From assembly GCA_001917435.1 (NCBI GenBank), contig MNEA01000031.1:1-64000 (forward strand): a stretch of 64,000 nt of DNA, in the 5' to 3' direction. The notes beneath the pieces are model-generated. The model saw only the letters and a list, made by a program, of their open reading frames with translations. It was not told the origin of the DNA and ran no database searches. The position numbers and the translations under genes were made by a program. The stretch's first letter is position 1, and every line of letters starts with the position of its first letter. Source of the DNA: Acidobacteria bacterium 13_2_20CM_2_57_6. GTDB lineage: Bacteria > Acidobacteriota > Terriglobia > Acidiferrales > UBA7541. Below are positions 37,138 through 48,348 of the stretch, one piece after another.

Positions 37138-37973
37138 TCCGAGTAAGATTGGCGTTTCCAGCAGTCGTTCTCCTCTTCAGTCTTTCGATTCCCTCCGCAG
37201 GTCAGTCGTTCGCTGAAACTCCGAGTGCTCCCGTTGCGCCGCGCATGCAGCAGGCGCAGCCCCAATCGCCGCCAGAATCATCGGTTATTGTCGTGAAGCC
37301 AGGCCTTACTGACGAGCAGCTTGCCGATCTGTATATGGCGCGGAAAGAATACCGAGAGGCCGCCATGTCCTATAAGCGGCTCGCCGACGGGAACCCTCAG
37401 AATCCTGTTTATTTGAATAAGCTGGGAATCGCCCTGCACCAGCAGGCGGCTTTGGGTGCGGCGTTGAAGTATTATGAGCGTGCGTCAAAGGTTGATCCGA
37501 CGTATGCCGATGCGCAGAACAACATCGGAACAATTTGGTATCAGCGAAAGAAGTACGGCAAGGCCATTAGGGCGTATCAAAAAGCGATCAATATTCGCAG
37601 CGACATGGCCGTTCTCTACAGCAATCTTGGTTATGCCTACTTTGGCGACAAGAAATATCAGGAGGCCATCTCCTCGTTCCGGCAAGCGCTGGCATTGGAT
37701 CCCCAACTCTTCGAGCACACTAGCTCGAGGAGCGGGTCGATTTTGCAAGACCGCTCCGTGGGCGACCGCGGGCGATTTTATTTCCTGCTCGCAAAGTCCT
37801 TCGCGGAAGCGGGCAACCTGGAGCGATGCCTGATTTACCTGCGAAAGGCCAAGGACGAAGGCTACAAGGAATTGTCCGCTGTGAAATCTGATCCCTCTTT
37901 TGCGGCGGTCTTGAAGGACCCCGCGATACAAGAGGTCCTTGCTCCACGGCCTCCCAACAGCACGCAGCCTTGA
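37134..37973 (+). CDS. Secreted TPR-repeat protein
   Basis: 279 residues with an N-terminal signal (VRLAFPAVVLLFSLSIPSAGQ). Four or more TPRs from residue ~65: LADLYMARKEYREAAMSYKRLADGNPQNPVYLNKLGIALHQQAALGAALKYYERASKVDPTYADAQNNIGTIWYQRKKYGKAIRAYQKAI (in outline) and a further unit near VLYSNLGYAYFGDKKYQEAI. It overlaps the PBP1 stop by 4 nt (ATGA), suggesting it helps organise the PBP or other cell-wall enzymes in the periplasm. No catalytic residues. Confidence 0.85.
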   Translation: MIRVRLAFPAVVLLFSLSIPSAGQSFAETPSAPVAPRMQQAQPQSPPESSVIVVKPGLTDEQLADLYMARKEYREAAMSYKRLADGNPQNPVYLNKLGIALHQQAALGAALKYYERASKVDPTYADAQNNIGTIWYQRKKYGKAIRAYQKAINIRSDMAVLYSNLGYAYFGDKKYQEAISSFRQALALDPQLFEHTSSRSGSILQDRSVGDRGRFYFLLAKSFAEAGNLERCLIYLRKAKDEGYKELSAVKSDPSFAAVLKDPAIQEVLAPRPPNSTQP

Positions 37974-38054
37974 ACGCGTTTCGTTCGCCGATTTCGAGTC
38001 GATTCGCACATCCGGCGCGAATCGAGCGGCTGCGTCTGTTACAATGCAACAGAC

Positions 38055-39791
38055 ATGGAGCGCCATTTCTTCAGCGCGCGTTTTCTGCTCTTACTCTCCG
38101 TCGCATTCATTTTAGGAACAACTTCGGTTAGTCCGCGGCAATCTGCTCCGTCTTCTCGCAGTGGTTCCGCAGCCCACCAGCAAGGAATCTATTTGGTGTT
38201 TCCCTTTGAAAATGCGGGCGCGTCGCCACGATTGGAATGGCTCAGCGAGGGCCTCGAGGAACTAACTATCCAGCGGCTTTCCGCGGTCGGGGAGCAGGTG
38301 TATTCGCATGCCGGCCGGCTCGCCGAGCTGGAACGGAACGGCCTGCTGCGCTCGTCGAAACTCAGCCGCGCCACCATGCTCCACATTGGAGAAGATCTCG
38401 ACGCAGATTTTGTGGTCTTTGGCCGGTTCACGGCGAGCGGGAACTCGCTCACCATCGAGTCACGCATCCTGAAGGTCAATCCCGCGCGATTGCTCCCCGT
38501 ATTGCGGGAAGCTGGCACACTGGATTCGCTGATGGATTTGCATTCTCGTCTGGTGTGGCGAATGCTCTCCGGAAACGATCACAACTATTCCCAAAGCCTT
38601 GCGGAGTTCATAAAACGCCAGCGTCCACTGCGCCTCGATGCCTTTGAACATTTCATTCGGGGACTTTTGGCCAGCGAAGATGACGCTCGGCTGCGCGAGC
38701 TGCGGGAAGCGGCGCGCCTCGAACCGGAATGGCCGGAACCCGACTTCGCATTGGGCGAAGTTTACTTCGCGCGCCGCGACTGCGATTCCGCGCTTCCCTG
38801 GTATGCGCGGGTGCCAAAAACTCACAACCATTATGTAGAGGCTGTCTTCGCCACGGGCGTCTGCCAGCTTCTGCTGGGACAGCCGGATCGCGCGGAGGAA
38901 GTGTTCACTTCCTTGCAGGAGGCTCTGAAGAACAGCATGGTCTCCGGAGCTGACCTGCCGGAGATTCTGAATGATCTGGCGATTGCAAGGGCCAGGCAGG
39001 GCAAGACGCCCGCGGCCCTGACAGATCTTCGCCGCGCGGCCGAGCTGGATCCCGACGAAGACGACTATCCGTTTAATCTTGGCTTGCTTGCGCTGCAGAA
39101 CGATGATGCCGCCGCGGCGGCAGATTATTTCCGCGAAGCCGCGGAACGCGCTCCGGATAATCCCGAGGATCGTGCGCTGCTGATACTGTCCCTGGAAAAG
39201 GCGGAGAAGAAAACTGAGGCCGACCAGGAGCGGGAAACGGCGAATGAAACGTTTGGCCCAAACGGACTCCCGGCGATTCGCCTAGATGCGAAGAACGAAG
39301 CCCTGGCACGGCTCAATCGCATCAAGACCGAGCTTGACGTTACTGCCCTTCGCACGGAGATCGAATCGGCCGGGACTCGGTCGAGCGACGCTGCTTCCTC
39401 GATTGACGCGGCCGTCGCACACCTGCGGCGCGGCCGGCAGGAGCTCTCCACGGGAAATGCCGATGCCGCGGAGAAAGAATTTCGGGCTGTGCTTGCCGCT
39501 GACCCCACGAGCCCCGCCGCGCACCGCGGGCTCGCGGAAATTGACCGCCGCCAGGGCAAGATGGATGACGCGGTGAAGGAATTGCAGGAGTCGCTGCAGG
39601 CGCGGGATTCCGCGGTCGTTCGAACGACGCTGGCGAAAATATACCTGGAGCAGAAGAAGCCCGATCTTGCGCGGGCGGAAGTCGAGAAGGCTCTGAAGCT
39701 GGCGCCAAACTACGCGGAAGCGAAACAACTGCTCGATCATTTGCGAAATTTCAAGCCAGCCGGGAAAAAGCCAGGAGGAGGTGCGCCATGA
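38055..39791 (+). CDS. Secreted TPR protein with TolB/CsgG-like N-terminal domain
   Basis: 578 residues. Signal peptide (FFSARFLLLLSVAFILGTTS), then a ~130-residue domain YLVFPFENAGASPRLEWLSEGLEELTIQRLSA...LDADFVVFGRFTASGNSLTIESRILKV, the pattern of the 'FlgO/CsgG/TolB-N-like' domain often fused to TPRs. The rest is many TPR units (e.g. DYPFNLGLLALQNDDAAAAADYFREAAERAPDNPEDRAL and AHRGLAEIDRRQGKMDDAVKELQESL). Its stop overlaps the NfeD gene start by 4 nt. Confidence 0.83.
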   Translation: MERHFFSARFLLLLSVAFILGTTSVSPRQSAPSSRSGSAAHQQGIYLVFPFENAGASPRLEWLSEGLEELTIQRLSAVGEQVYSHAGRLAELERNGLLRSSKLSRATMLHIGEDLDADFVVFGRFTASGNSLTIESRILKVNPARLLPVLREAGTLDSLMDLHSRLVWRMLSGNDHNYSQSLAEFIKRQRPLRLDAFEHFIRGLLASEDDARLRELREAARLEPEWPEPDFALGEVYFARRDCDSALPWYARVPKTHNHYVEAVFATGVCQLLLGQPDRAEEVFTSLQEALKNSMVSGADLPEILNDLAIARARQGKTPAALTDLRRAAELDPDEDDYPFNLGLLALQNDDAAAAADYFREAAERAPDNPEDRALLILSLEKAEKKTEADQERETANETFGPNGLPAIRLDAKNEALARLNRIKTELDVTALRTEIESAGTRSSDAASSIDAAVAHLRRGRQELSTGNADAAEKEFRAVLAADPTSPAAHRGLAEIDRRQGKMDDAVKELQESLQARDSAVVRTTLAKIYLEQKKPDLARAEVEKALKLAPNYAEAKQLLDHLRNFKPAGKKPGGGAP

Positions 39792-41185
39792 GCGATCGGT
39801 CCCGATCGATGCAGCGCTTCCCATCTTTCAGGAAATGGAAGTTTCTGCTGGCTTTCTCGCCCCTTTTTCTGATGCTCTCTGGCGCGCTTCTCCGGCAGCT
39901 GCCGTCGGTTCGCGCCGACGAGCACTCCACCGGGCCATTGGTCCTTGAATTGAGCCTGGATGGTGAAGTGGAACCCATCCTGGCCACGTATATAGATGAG
40001 GGGTTGGCGGACGCGGCGCGGCGTCACGCGGCGCTTGCTCTAATCACCATGGATACCCCCGGCGGCTTGAGCGACTCGATGAAGGACATGGTCCAGCATA
40101 TCCTCGTTTCCCCCGTGCCTGTGGCCGTGTACGTCTCGCCGACAGGCGCGCGCGGGGCTTCCGCGGGCTTCTACATTCTACTTTCAGCTGATATTGCTGC
40201 GATGGCTCCGGGCACGCATGCCGGCGCAGCTTCGCCCATCATCGCAATCGGCGGATTTCCGCAGCAAATCGACGAAGTATTTCGGAGAAAAATCAACCAG
40301 GATGCCATGGCCTTTCTGCGAAGTTTTTCGGAGAGGCGCAAACGCAACCCTGAGCTGGCAGAAAAGGCGATCACTGAATCCAGGGCGTTTACCGAAAAAG
40401 AGGCGCTGGATGCGAAGATGATCGATCTGGTCGTGAATTCCACAGAGGAGCTGCTTCGGCAGTTGGATGGCAGAACCATCACGCGTTTCGACGGCACGCA
40501 AGTGATGCTTGTGCTCAAGAATGCTTCGCGCGTGCCCTTCGAACTTTCCGCGCGGCAGAGATTTCTTGCGCGGATTGTTGAGCCGGACGTTTTCTTTGTG
40601 CTGTTGATTCTCGGCGTCCTGGGGCTCTACACGGAGTTTACGCACCCAGGAGTGATCGCTCCTGGAGTCATCGGAGGAATTTGCTTGATTCTTGCCCTGT
40701 ACGCAATGCATTTTCTGCCGGTGAATCTTGCGGGACTGTTTCTGATCGGTTTGTCACTCGCCTTTTTTATTTTGGAGGCGAAAGCTCCGAGTCACGGAGT
40801 GCTGGCCTTTGGTGGAGTGGTGTCGATGTTTTTAGGCGCCATCTTCCTGATACGTTCGCCGCTCACATCCGGCGGAGTAAGCATCGGCGTGGCGCTGGCG
40901 GGAACGATCCCTTTTGCCATGCTGGCCGTGGTTCTGATGCGTCTGGTATTGCGCTCGCGCCAATGGAAAACGGCAACGGGCAAGGAAGAGTTGATTGGAT
41001 CACAAGGCATCGCCATTGCGCCGCTACCTGCAGGCGCTGAAGGCATGGTTCGCGTGCATGGGGAGCTGTGGAGGGCTGAGTCTTCGCGACCTGTCCAGGA
41101 AGGTGAGACTGTCCTGGTTCTACGTGTCGAGGGACTGAAGCTGTACGTTGAGCCGGCCGATGTGGCTGTTTCAGGGTCGAAATAG
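39788..41185 (+). CDS. NfeD family membrane serine protease (full-length NfeD1)
   Basis: 465 residues. Signal/TM at the N-terminus, then a ClpP-class (SppA-like) protease domain: LVLELSLDGEVEPILATYIDEGL, TMDTPGGLSDSMKDMV, and the nucleophile region PTGARGASAGFYILLSADIAAMAPGTHAGAASPI. A set of about four TM helices follows (VFFVLLILGVLGLYTEFTHPGVIAPGVIGG...), then a C-terminal OB-fold NfeD domain (ELIGSQGIAIAPLPAGAEGMVRVHGELWRAES). The adjacent slipin gene is its usual genetic partner. Likely involved in membrane protein quality control. Confidence 0.92.
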   Translation: MSDRSRSMQRFPSFRKWKFLLAFSPLFLMLSGALLRQLPSVRADEHSTGPLVLELSLDGEVEPILATYIDEGLADAARRHAALALITMDTPGGLSDSMKDMVQHILVSPVPVAVYVSPTGARGASAGFYILLSADIAAMAPGTHAGAASPIIAIGGFPQQIDEVFRRKINQDAMAFLRSFSERRKRNPELAEKAITESRAFTEKEALDAKMIDLVVNSTEELLRQLDGRTITRFDGTQVMLVLKNASRVPFELSARQRFLARIVEPDVFFVLLILGVLGLYTEFTHPGVIAPGVIGGICLILALYAMHFLPVNLAGLFLIGLSLAFFILEAKAPSHGVLAFGGVVSMFLGAIFLIRSPLTSGGVSIGVALAGTIPFAMLAVVLMRLVLRSRQWKTATGKEELIGSQGIAIAPLPAGAEGMVRVHGELWRAESSRPVQEGETVLVLRVEGLKLYVEPADVAVSGSK

Positions 41186-41210
41186 GGATTCTCACGTTCG
41201 GGAGGAAGAC

Positions 41211-41981
41211 ATGGAAATTGGTTTTGTAGGAATAGCGTTGATCGTCGGCCTCGGGCTCATCTGGTTTTGGAATTCGATTTACATCATCAAGGAATGGGAA
41301 CGCGGCGTGGTGCTTCGGCTCGGCCGCTTGATACCCGTGGCAAAGGGCGCCGGCATGAGGCTGGTTTTTTGGCCGATTGAAACGCTGTACCGGATACCGT
41401 TGCGGATTGAGACGCTCGACGTTCCGCCGCAGGACATCATCACGCGCGACAACGTCTCCGTGAAGGTGAACGCTGTATGCTATTTCCGTGTGGTTGACGC
41501 CAATCAGGCCCTCTCGCAGGTGCAGAACTACAGCTATGCGACGTCGCAACTTGCCCAGACAACCATTCGCAGTGTCGTCGGTCAATTCGAACTCGATGAG
41601 ATTCTCTCCCAGCGCGATAAGGTCAACGCCAAGCTGCAAATCATACTCGACACCGACACCGAACCTTGGGGCATTAAGGTCTCTAAAGTCGAGGTGAAGC
41701 AGGTCGACATCCCCGAGCAGATGCAGCGCGCCATCGCCAAGCAGGCGGAAGCCGAACGCGAACGCCGCGCAAAAATTATTCACGCTGAAGGTGAGTTCGA
41801 AGCCTCGCAAAAACTTGCCGACGCCGCGAAAGTTTTGGAGACGCAGCCTTCTGCAATCCAGCTGCGCTACTTGCAGACTTTGACGGAGATAGGTGTCGAG
41901 AAGAACACAACGATTGTGTTTCCGCTGCCCATCGATATCATTAATCAGTGGACTAGCAAATTAGGGGGAACGCAAAGGTAA
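41211..41981 (+). CDS. Slipin (SPFH/band 7 stomatin-like protein)
   Basis: 256 residues from the ATG at 41211 with GGAGG upstream; the longer ORF overlaps the NfeD gene. One N-terminal membrane helix (VGIALIVGLGLIWFWNSIY) and a band-7 domain: IIKEWERGVVLRLGRLIPVAKGAGMRLVFWPIETLYRIPLRIETLDVPPQDIITRDNVSVKVNAVCYFRVVD in outline, then a coiled coil KQAEAERERRAKIIHAEGEFEASQKLADAAKVL. Forms oligomeric membrane microdomains; with NfeD it forms the stomatin-protease pair known from archaea and bacteria. Confidence 0.95.
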   Translation: MEIGFVGIALIVGLGLIWFWNSIYIIKEWERGVVLRLGRLIPVAKGAGMRLVFWPIETLYRIPLRIETLDVPPQDIITRDNVSVKVNAVCYFRVVDANQALSQVQNYSYATSQLAQTTIRSVVGQFELDEILSQRDKVNAKLQIILDTDTEPWGIKVSKVEVKQVDIPEQMQRAIAKQAEAERERRAKIIHAEGEFEASQKLADAAKVLETQPSAIQLRYLQTLTEIGVEKNTTIVFPLPIDIINQWTSKLGGTQR

Positions 41982-41983
41982 GA

Positions 41984-42655
41984 ATGGCTTCTGGTGGAAA
42001 ACGAGGGGGCGCCGGAGAGCGTGTACTCGAAAGCCGGCATGTCATTGGTTTATTCATGCTGATGCTGCTGTTTTCGGGAGTATTTTTCACGCTCGGTTAC
42101 GTCATGGGGCGCAACGAGTACGATGGATCGGTGCGCGCCGCGACCGACTTTTTCAAGAAGCCGTCGAATTCCGTTTCACCCAAGGCGGAAGTGAATCCGA
42201 AGCGTGCGAATAATCCCGCTCCTGCCACGGTGCCAACGGACACTCCCGCCCCGCCGAATTCGGACTGGGAATTTTACCACGCGGGCGACAACAAGAAGAC
42301 CGATGATCATCTGAAGCCCGTTGCTGTTGCCGCTGCGCCTGCAAAAAAGAACCTGACATCGCCTGCGAAATCCTCCGTTCCGCCGAGGAGCGCCAGCGGT
42401 TCGTCGAAAACTCAGAACCCGCCCCTCATTCCCGGAAGCGCACTCATCCTCCAAGTGGCTGCCTTGACGAGAGAATCAGATGCCTTGGATCTCGCGAGCC
42501 GCTTGCAGAAGAAAAAATTCCCCGCGTTCGTTCTTTCTCCGCAAGGCGACAAATACTACCGCGTGCAAGTCGGCCCTTACGCTGATCCGAAGGCCGCCGA
42601 AGCGGCCAGGAAAGGCCTCGAGGACGCAGGTTTTAAAGCCATTGTGAAACACTGA
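41984..42655 (+). CDS. SPOR-domain membrane protein
   Basis: 223 residues. A bitopic inner-membrane protein: helix at ~20-42 (VIGLFMLMLLFSGVFFTLGYVMG), a Pro/Ala/Lys-rich periplasmic linker, and a C-terminal SPOR domain (~150-223) with LILQVAALTRESDALDLASRLQKKKFPAFVLSPQGDKYYRVQVGPYADPKAAEAARKGLEDAGF in outline. SPOR domains bind denuded glycan strands at division sites. Its TGA shares a base with the ATG of lnt. Confidence 0.9.
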   Translation: MASGGKRGGAGERVLESRHVIGLFMLMLLFSGVFFTLGYVMGRNEYDGSVRAATDFFKKPSNSVSPKAEVNPKRANNPAPATVPTDTPAPPNSDWEFYHAGDNKKTDDHLKPVAVAAAPAKKNLTSPAKSSVPPRSASGSSKTQNPPLIPGSALILQVAALTRESDALDLASRLQKKKFPAFVLSPQGDKYYRVQVGPYADPKAAEAARKGLEDAGFKAIVKH

Positions 42656-44247
42656 TGGCTCGGGGCGGTTGGCTCACGTATCTTCGCCCAGAAGCTGGCC
42701 AGGAAATCTCGGAGACCTTTCGTCTCATTGTCGCCGCCGTATCGGGAGCCGCCCTTTCGCTCTCCTACAGCGGCCTCTACCTCAGCATCTATTCCTGGGT
42801 TTGCGTTGGGATTCTCCTTCTTTCGTTGTTCGGCGTGCGCCCCCACGTGGCGTTCGGTTGCGGATTCCTTCATGGGTTACTCTTCGTTCTGACGGCGCTG
42901 CCTTGGATTGCGACGGTTCTCGCGGTCCATGGTGGCATCTCGCCGGCGGGCGGGTGGGGTCTCTTGCTGTTGATCGCCGCTGTCTGGGGAATTCTCACTG
43001 GCGCTTTTGCCTGGTCCGCCCACAGATTATCCCGCCAAAGCATCGACGTGGCCTGCATAGGCGCGCCGTTTCTCTGGGTGACATTCGAATTTGCGCGGGC
43101 ACATTTGCCCGAAATCGGTTTTCCGTGGAATTTGCTTGGTTACCCCGCGTCCGCAAATCTGGGTCTCGCTCAGCTTACGACCATCACGGGAATCTACGGA
43201 CTTTCTTTTCTTTCGGCGGGCTTCAATGCGTTGCTCACATGGACAGGCGTTTCGAATGCGCTGACGCCTCGCGCGCGCATGACATGCGCCGCTGCCGCAA
43301 CGGCAATGCTGTTGAGCGCCGTCCTGGTTGGCCCTCGCCTGGTGCCTCAGCCACAAGCCCATCATTTCGCGCGCGCCGTGCAGCTCAATTTTCCCGAGGT
43401 GGATTCGTACCCAACGGATTGGTTCCAAGTACACGCCGCGGACCTCGATGAAATCGTACGCCTCAGCCTGGCCCCCGCTGCGGAGAAGCCCGACCTTCTC
43501 GTATGGCCTGAAGCGCCAGCGCCATTCTCGTATCAACACGCGCAATTCGCAAAAATTGCCGCGACGCTGGCGATTCGCTTCGGCCACCCGTTCCTTGCAG
43601 GGGCTGTCGAGTGGAAACCGCCGATCGACACGTCGGACGCAGCGCCTCGCGGTGGTCTCTTGCCGTACAACAGTGCGCTGCTTTTTGATGCGCAAGGCCG
43701 GCGCGTTTTCGTGTACGACAAAATCCATCTCGTGCCGTTCGGCGAATACGAGCCCTTTCCTTTGATTCACCGCGTGGTCGCAAGCGTCTCCGGCCAAGTG
43801 GGCGGCTTCTACAAAGGAAACAAATACGTCGTGGGGCAGCTTCCGGGCGGGAACCGCTTCGGCGTTTTCATTTGCTATGAAGCCATCTTTCCCGGCGAAG
43901 TGCGCCGCTTTGCGGCAAATGGCGCCCAAGTTTTTATTAATATTTCGAATGACGGCTGGTTTGGGCGCTCCGCCGCCGCGGAACAGCATCTGCGCATGGC
44001 TCGCGTGCGAGCCGTGGAGAACCGCCGCTGGCTCGTTCGCTCGACCAACAACGGTTTTACCGTTTCCGTCGATCCCTACGGCCGGTTCTTCGAGCCAATT
44101 CCGCCGGACACTCGCACCGCCGCTGATCTTCCTTACGATTTTCGAACCGACGAGACGATTTACACTCGTTTTGGCGATTGGTTCGCTTGGCTCTGCGTGC
44201 TCGTTTCCGTTATTCTAGTTGCTGCTACTTTTCGAAAGGCAAAGTGA
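42655..44247 (+). CDS. lnt: Apolipoprotein N-acyltransferase
   Basis: 530 residues, ~7 TM helices in the N-terminal half and a nitrilase-like periplasmic domain. Catalytic triad visible: Glu in LLVWPEAPAPFSY, Lys in VYDKIHLVPFGEYEPFP, Cys in FGVFICYEAIFPGEVRRF. N-acylates the N-terminal Cys of lipoproteins (the TlpA-like lipoprotein above is one possible client). Also diagnostic: FEFARAHLPEIGFPWNLLGY and ISNDGWFGRSAAAEQHL. Last gene before prfB in the envelope run. Confidence 0.96.
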   Translation: MARGGWLTYLRPEAGQEISETFRLIVAAVSGAALSLSYSGLYLSIYSWVCVGILLLSLFGVRPHVAFGCGFLHGLLFVLTALPWIATVLAVHGGISPAGGWGLLLLIAAVWGILTGAFAWSAHRLSRQSIDVACIGAPFLWVTFEFARAHLPEIGFPWNLLGYPASANLGLAQLTTITGIYGLSFLSAGFNALLTWTGVSNALTPRARMTCAAAATAMLLSAVLVGPRLVPQPQAHHFARAVQLNFPEVDSYPTDWFQVHAADLDEIVRLSLAPAAEKPDLLVWPEAPAPFSYQHAQFAKIAATLAIRFGHPFLAGAVEWKPPIDTSDAAPRGGLLPYNSALLFDAQGRRVFVYDKIHLVPFGEYEPFPLIHRVVASVSGQVGGFYKGNKYVVGQLPGGNRFGVFICYEAIFPGEVRRFAANGAQVFINISNDGWFGRSAAAEQHLRMARVRAVENRRWLVRSTNNGFTVSVDPYGRFFEPIPPDTRTAADLPYDFRTDETIYTRFGDWFAWLCVLVSVILVAATFRKAK

Positions 44248-44283
44248 CGCCCGTTCCGTGACGGACGTCTTACCAGAACAAGC

Positions 44284-45442
44284 ATGATCCTCGAAGATCT
44301 TCAGCATCGCTACGAAGGGCTCAAGCAGCGCATCACGCTCGTGCGGAGCTATCTTTGACGCCCCACAGTACCGCGAGCGCCTGAAAGTTCTCGAAGCGCG
44401 CGTCGCCGACCCCAATTTCTGGAACAATCAGGAAGCGGCACAGGACGTTCTTCGCGAGCGCAAGCGCGCAGAAGAACAGATTGCCGCGGACGCGAAGCTC
44501 ACGTCCGTCTCCGGTGACATTGAGACGTACATCCATCTCGCTCAGGAAGAGACCAACGTCGAGCAAAAGAACGATCTCCTGAAAGAGCTCGACCACGAGC
44601 TCAACGCCGCCGACAGCTACATCTCCGAACTAGAAACCAGAACGCTGCTCTCCGGGGAAACCGATCACCTCAACGCCATCATGACCATCAAGCCGGGCGC
44701 TGGCGGCACGGAATCGCAGGACTGGGCTTCCATCCTTCTTCGTATGTACGTGCGCTGGGCGGAGCGCCGGGGAATAGATGCTTCGATCCTCGATGAGACT
44801 CCCGGAGAAGAAGCCGGCATCAAATCGGCGACGATTCAATTTTCCGGTGAAAATGCTTACGGCCTCCTCGCGGGTGAAACTGGCGTTCACCGCCTCGTGC
44901 GGATTTCTCCTTTCGATCAAGCCGCGCGGCGCCACACTTCGTTTGCATCGGTCTTTGTGATCCCCGAGATTGACGATCGCATCGAGATCAACATTCGGCC
45001 CGAGGACCTTCGCGTAGACACGTTCCGTTCCGGCGGCAAGGGCGGGCAGAACGTCAACAAAGTGGAAACCGCTGTCCGCATCACGCACATTCCTACCAAC
45101 ATCGTCGTGGCGTGCCAGGCACAGCGCAGCCAGGGCAAGAATCGTGAAATGGCTATGAAGATGCTCCGCTCGCGCCTTTATGATCTGGAACTTCAGAAGC
45201 GGCAGGCGCACACCGACAAACTCGACGAAAGCAAACTGGACATTTCCTTTGGCAGTCAAATCCGGTCCTACGTCATGCAGCCCTATCGCATGATCAAGGA
45301 CCACCGCACAAAGTTCGAAGTAGGCGATGTGGATCGCGTAATGGACGGTGACCTAGACCCTTTTATCCGTTCTTACTTAATGGCCAAGAAAACGAAGGGA
45401 CGGCTCGACATCCAGCCAGATGATGACGCGGACGCGGCTTAG
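44284..45442 (+). CDS. prfB: Peptide chain release factor 2 with +1 programmed frameshift
   Basis: The ORF opens at ATG 44284, runs 24 codons to CTT TGA C (44353-44359) and continues in the +1 frame to 45442, giving a 385-residue RF2. The slippery context TATCTTTGAC, with GGAG a few bases upstream acting as the Shine-Dalgarno-like stimulator, is the classical prfB autoregulatory site. The downstream protein has the RF2 features: SPF tripeptide within RISPFDQAARRHTSFASVFVIPE and the GGQ motif in RSGGKGGQNVNKVETAVRITH. RF2 ends translation at UAA and UGA. When RF2 is scarce, slow reading of the UGA promotes shifting. The ORF track lists only the 3' part (44681). RF2 will compete with Sec insertion at UGA codons such as those in the HMA gene. 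Confidence 0.95.
44350..44359 (+). promoter_or_regulatory. prfB: prfB programmed +1 frameshift site
   Basis: TAT CTT TGA C: the ribosome slips from CUU to UUU at the in-frame UGA and resumes at GAC. Identical in the TATCTTTGAC core to the E. coli site; the upstream CGGAG mimics a Shine-Dalgarno sequence. Confidence 0.95.
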
Positions 45443-45637
45443 CCCTCACCATTAAATGCAGCAAATAGCCGTTCAGTGGCCAATTTCGACCGTTCAATGC
45501 GCCAATAAGCGGCATGGAATCAATGCGTTGATTCTTATCCGCGGCAATGGTAATTTTGTAAAGTTTAGCAAGGTGCTGAATAACGGCAAGCTGTATACAA
45601 CGGTGTGTCCCGCCGCGAACCACGAAGGAGAATTAGT

Positions 45638-48207
<2,570 letters not shown>

Positions 48208-48215
48208 TTTGGAGT

Positions 48216-48263
48216 GCGGCGGCTCTGCTTGCCCGGAGCCTCGAAGGACCGCCGCTTTCTTTC
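48216..48263 (+). terminator. Rho-independent terminator after ahcY
   Basis: GCGGCGG (48216-48222) pairs with CCGCCGC (48249-48255), with an inner GGCTC/GAGCC pairing, followed by TTTCTTTC. Ends the metK-ahcY unit. Confidence 0.7.
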
Positions 48264-48348
48264 CCCCGGTGCAGCATCCCGGCAGACCAGGAACAGTTAC
48301 TGCGCCCATTCGTTTTTCCTGATATCTTTTTCAGCTTGACGAACGCCC

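Noticed and set aside
45443-45637. SAM riboswitch before metK
   Set aside because: None of the conserved SAM-I, SAM-II or SAM-IV core segments is visible in the leader.
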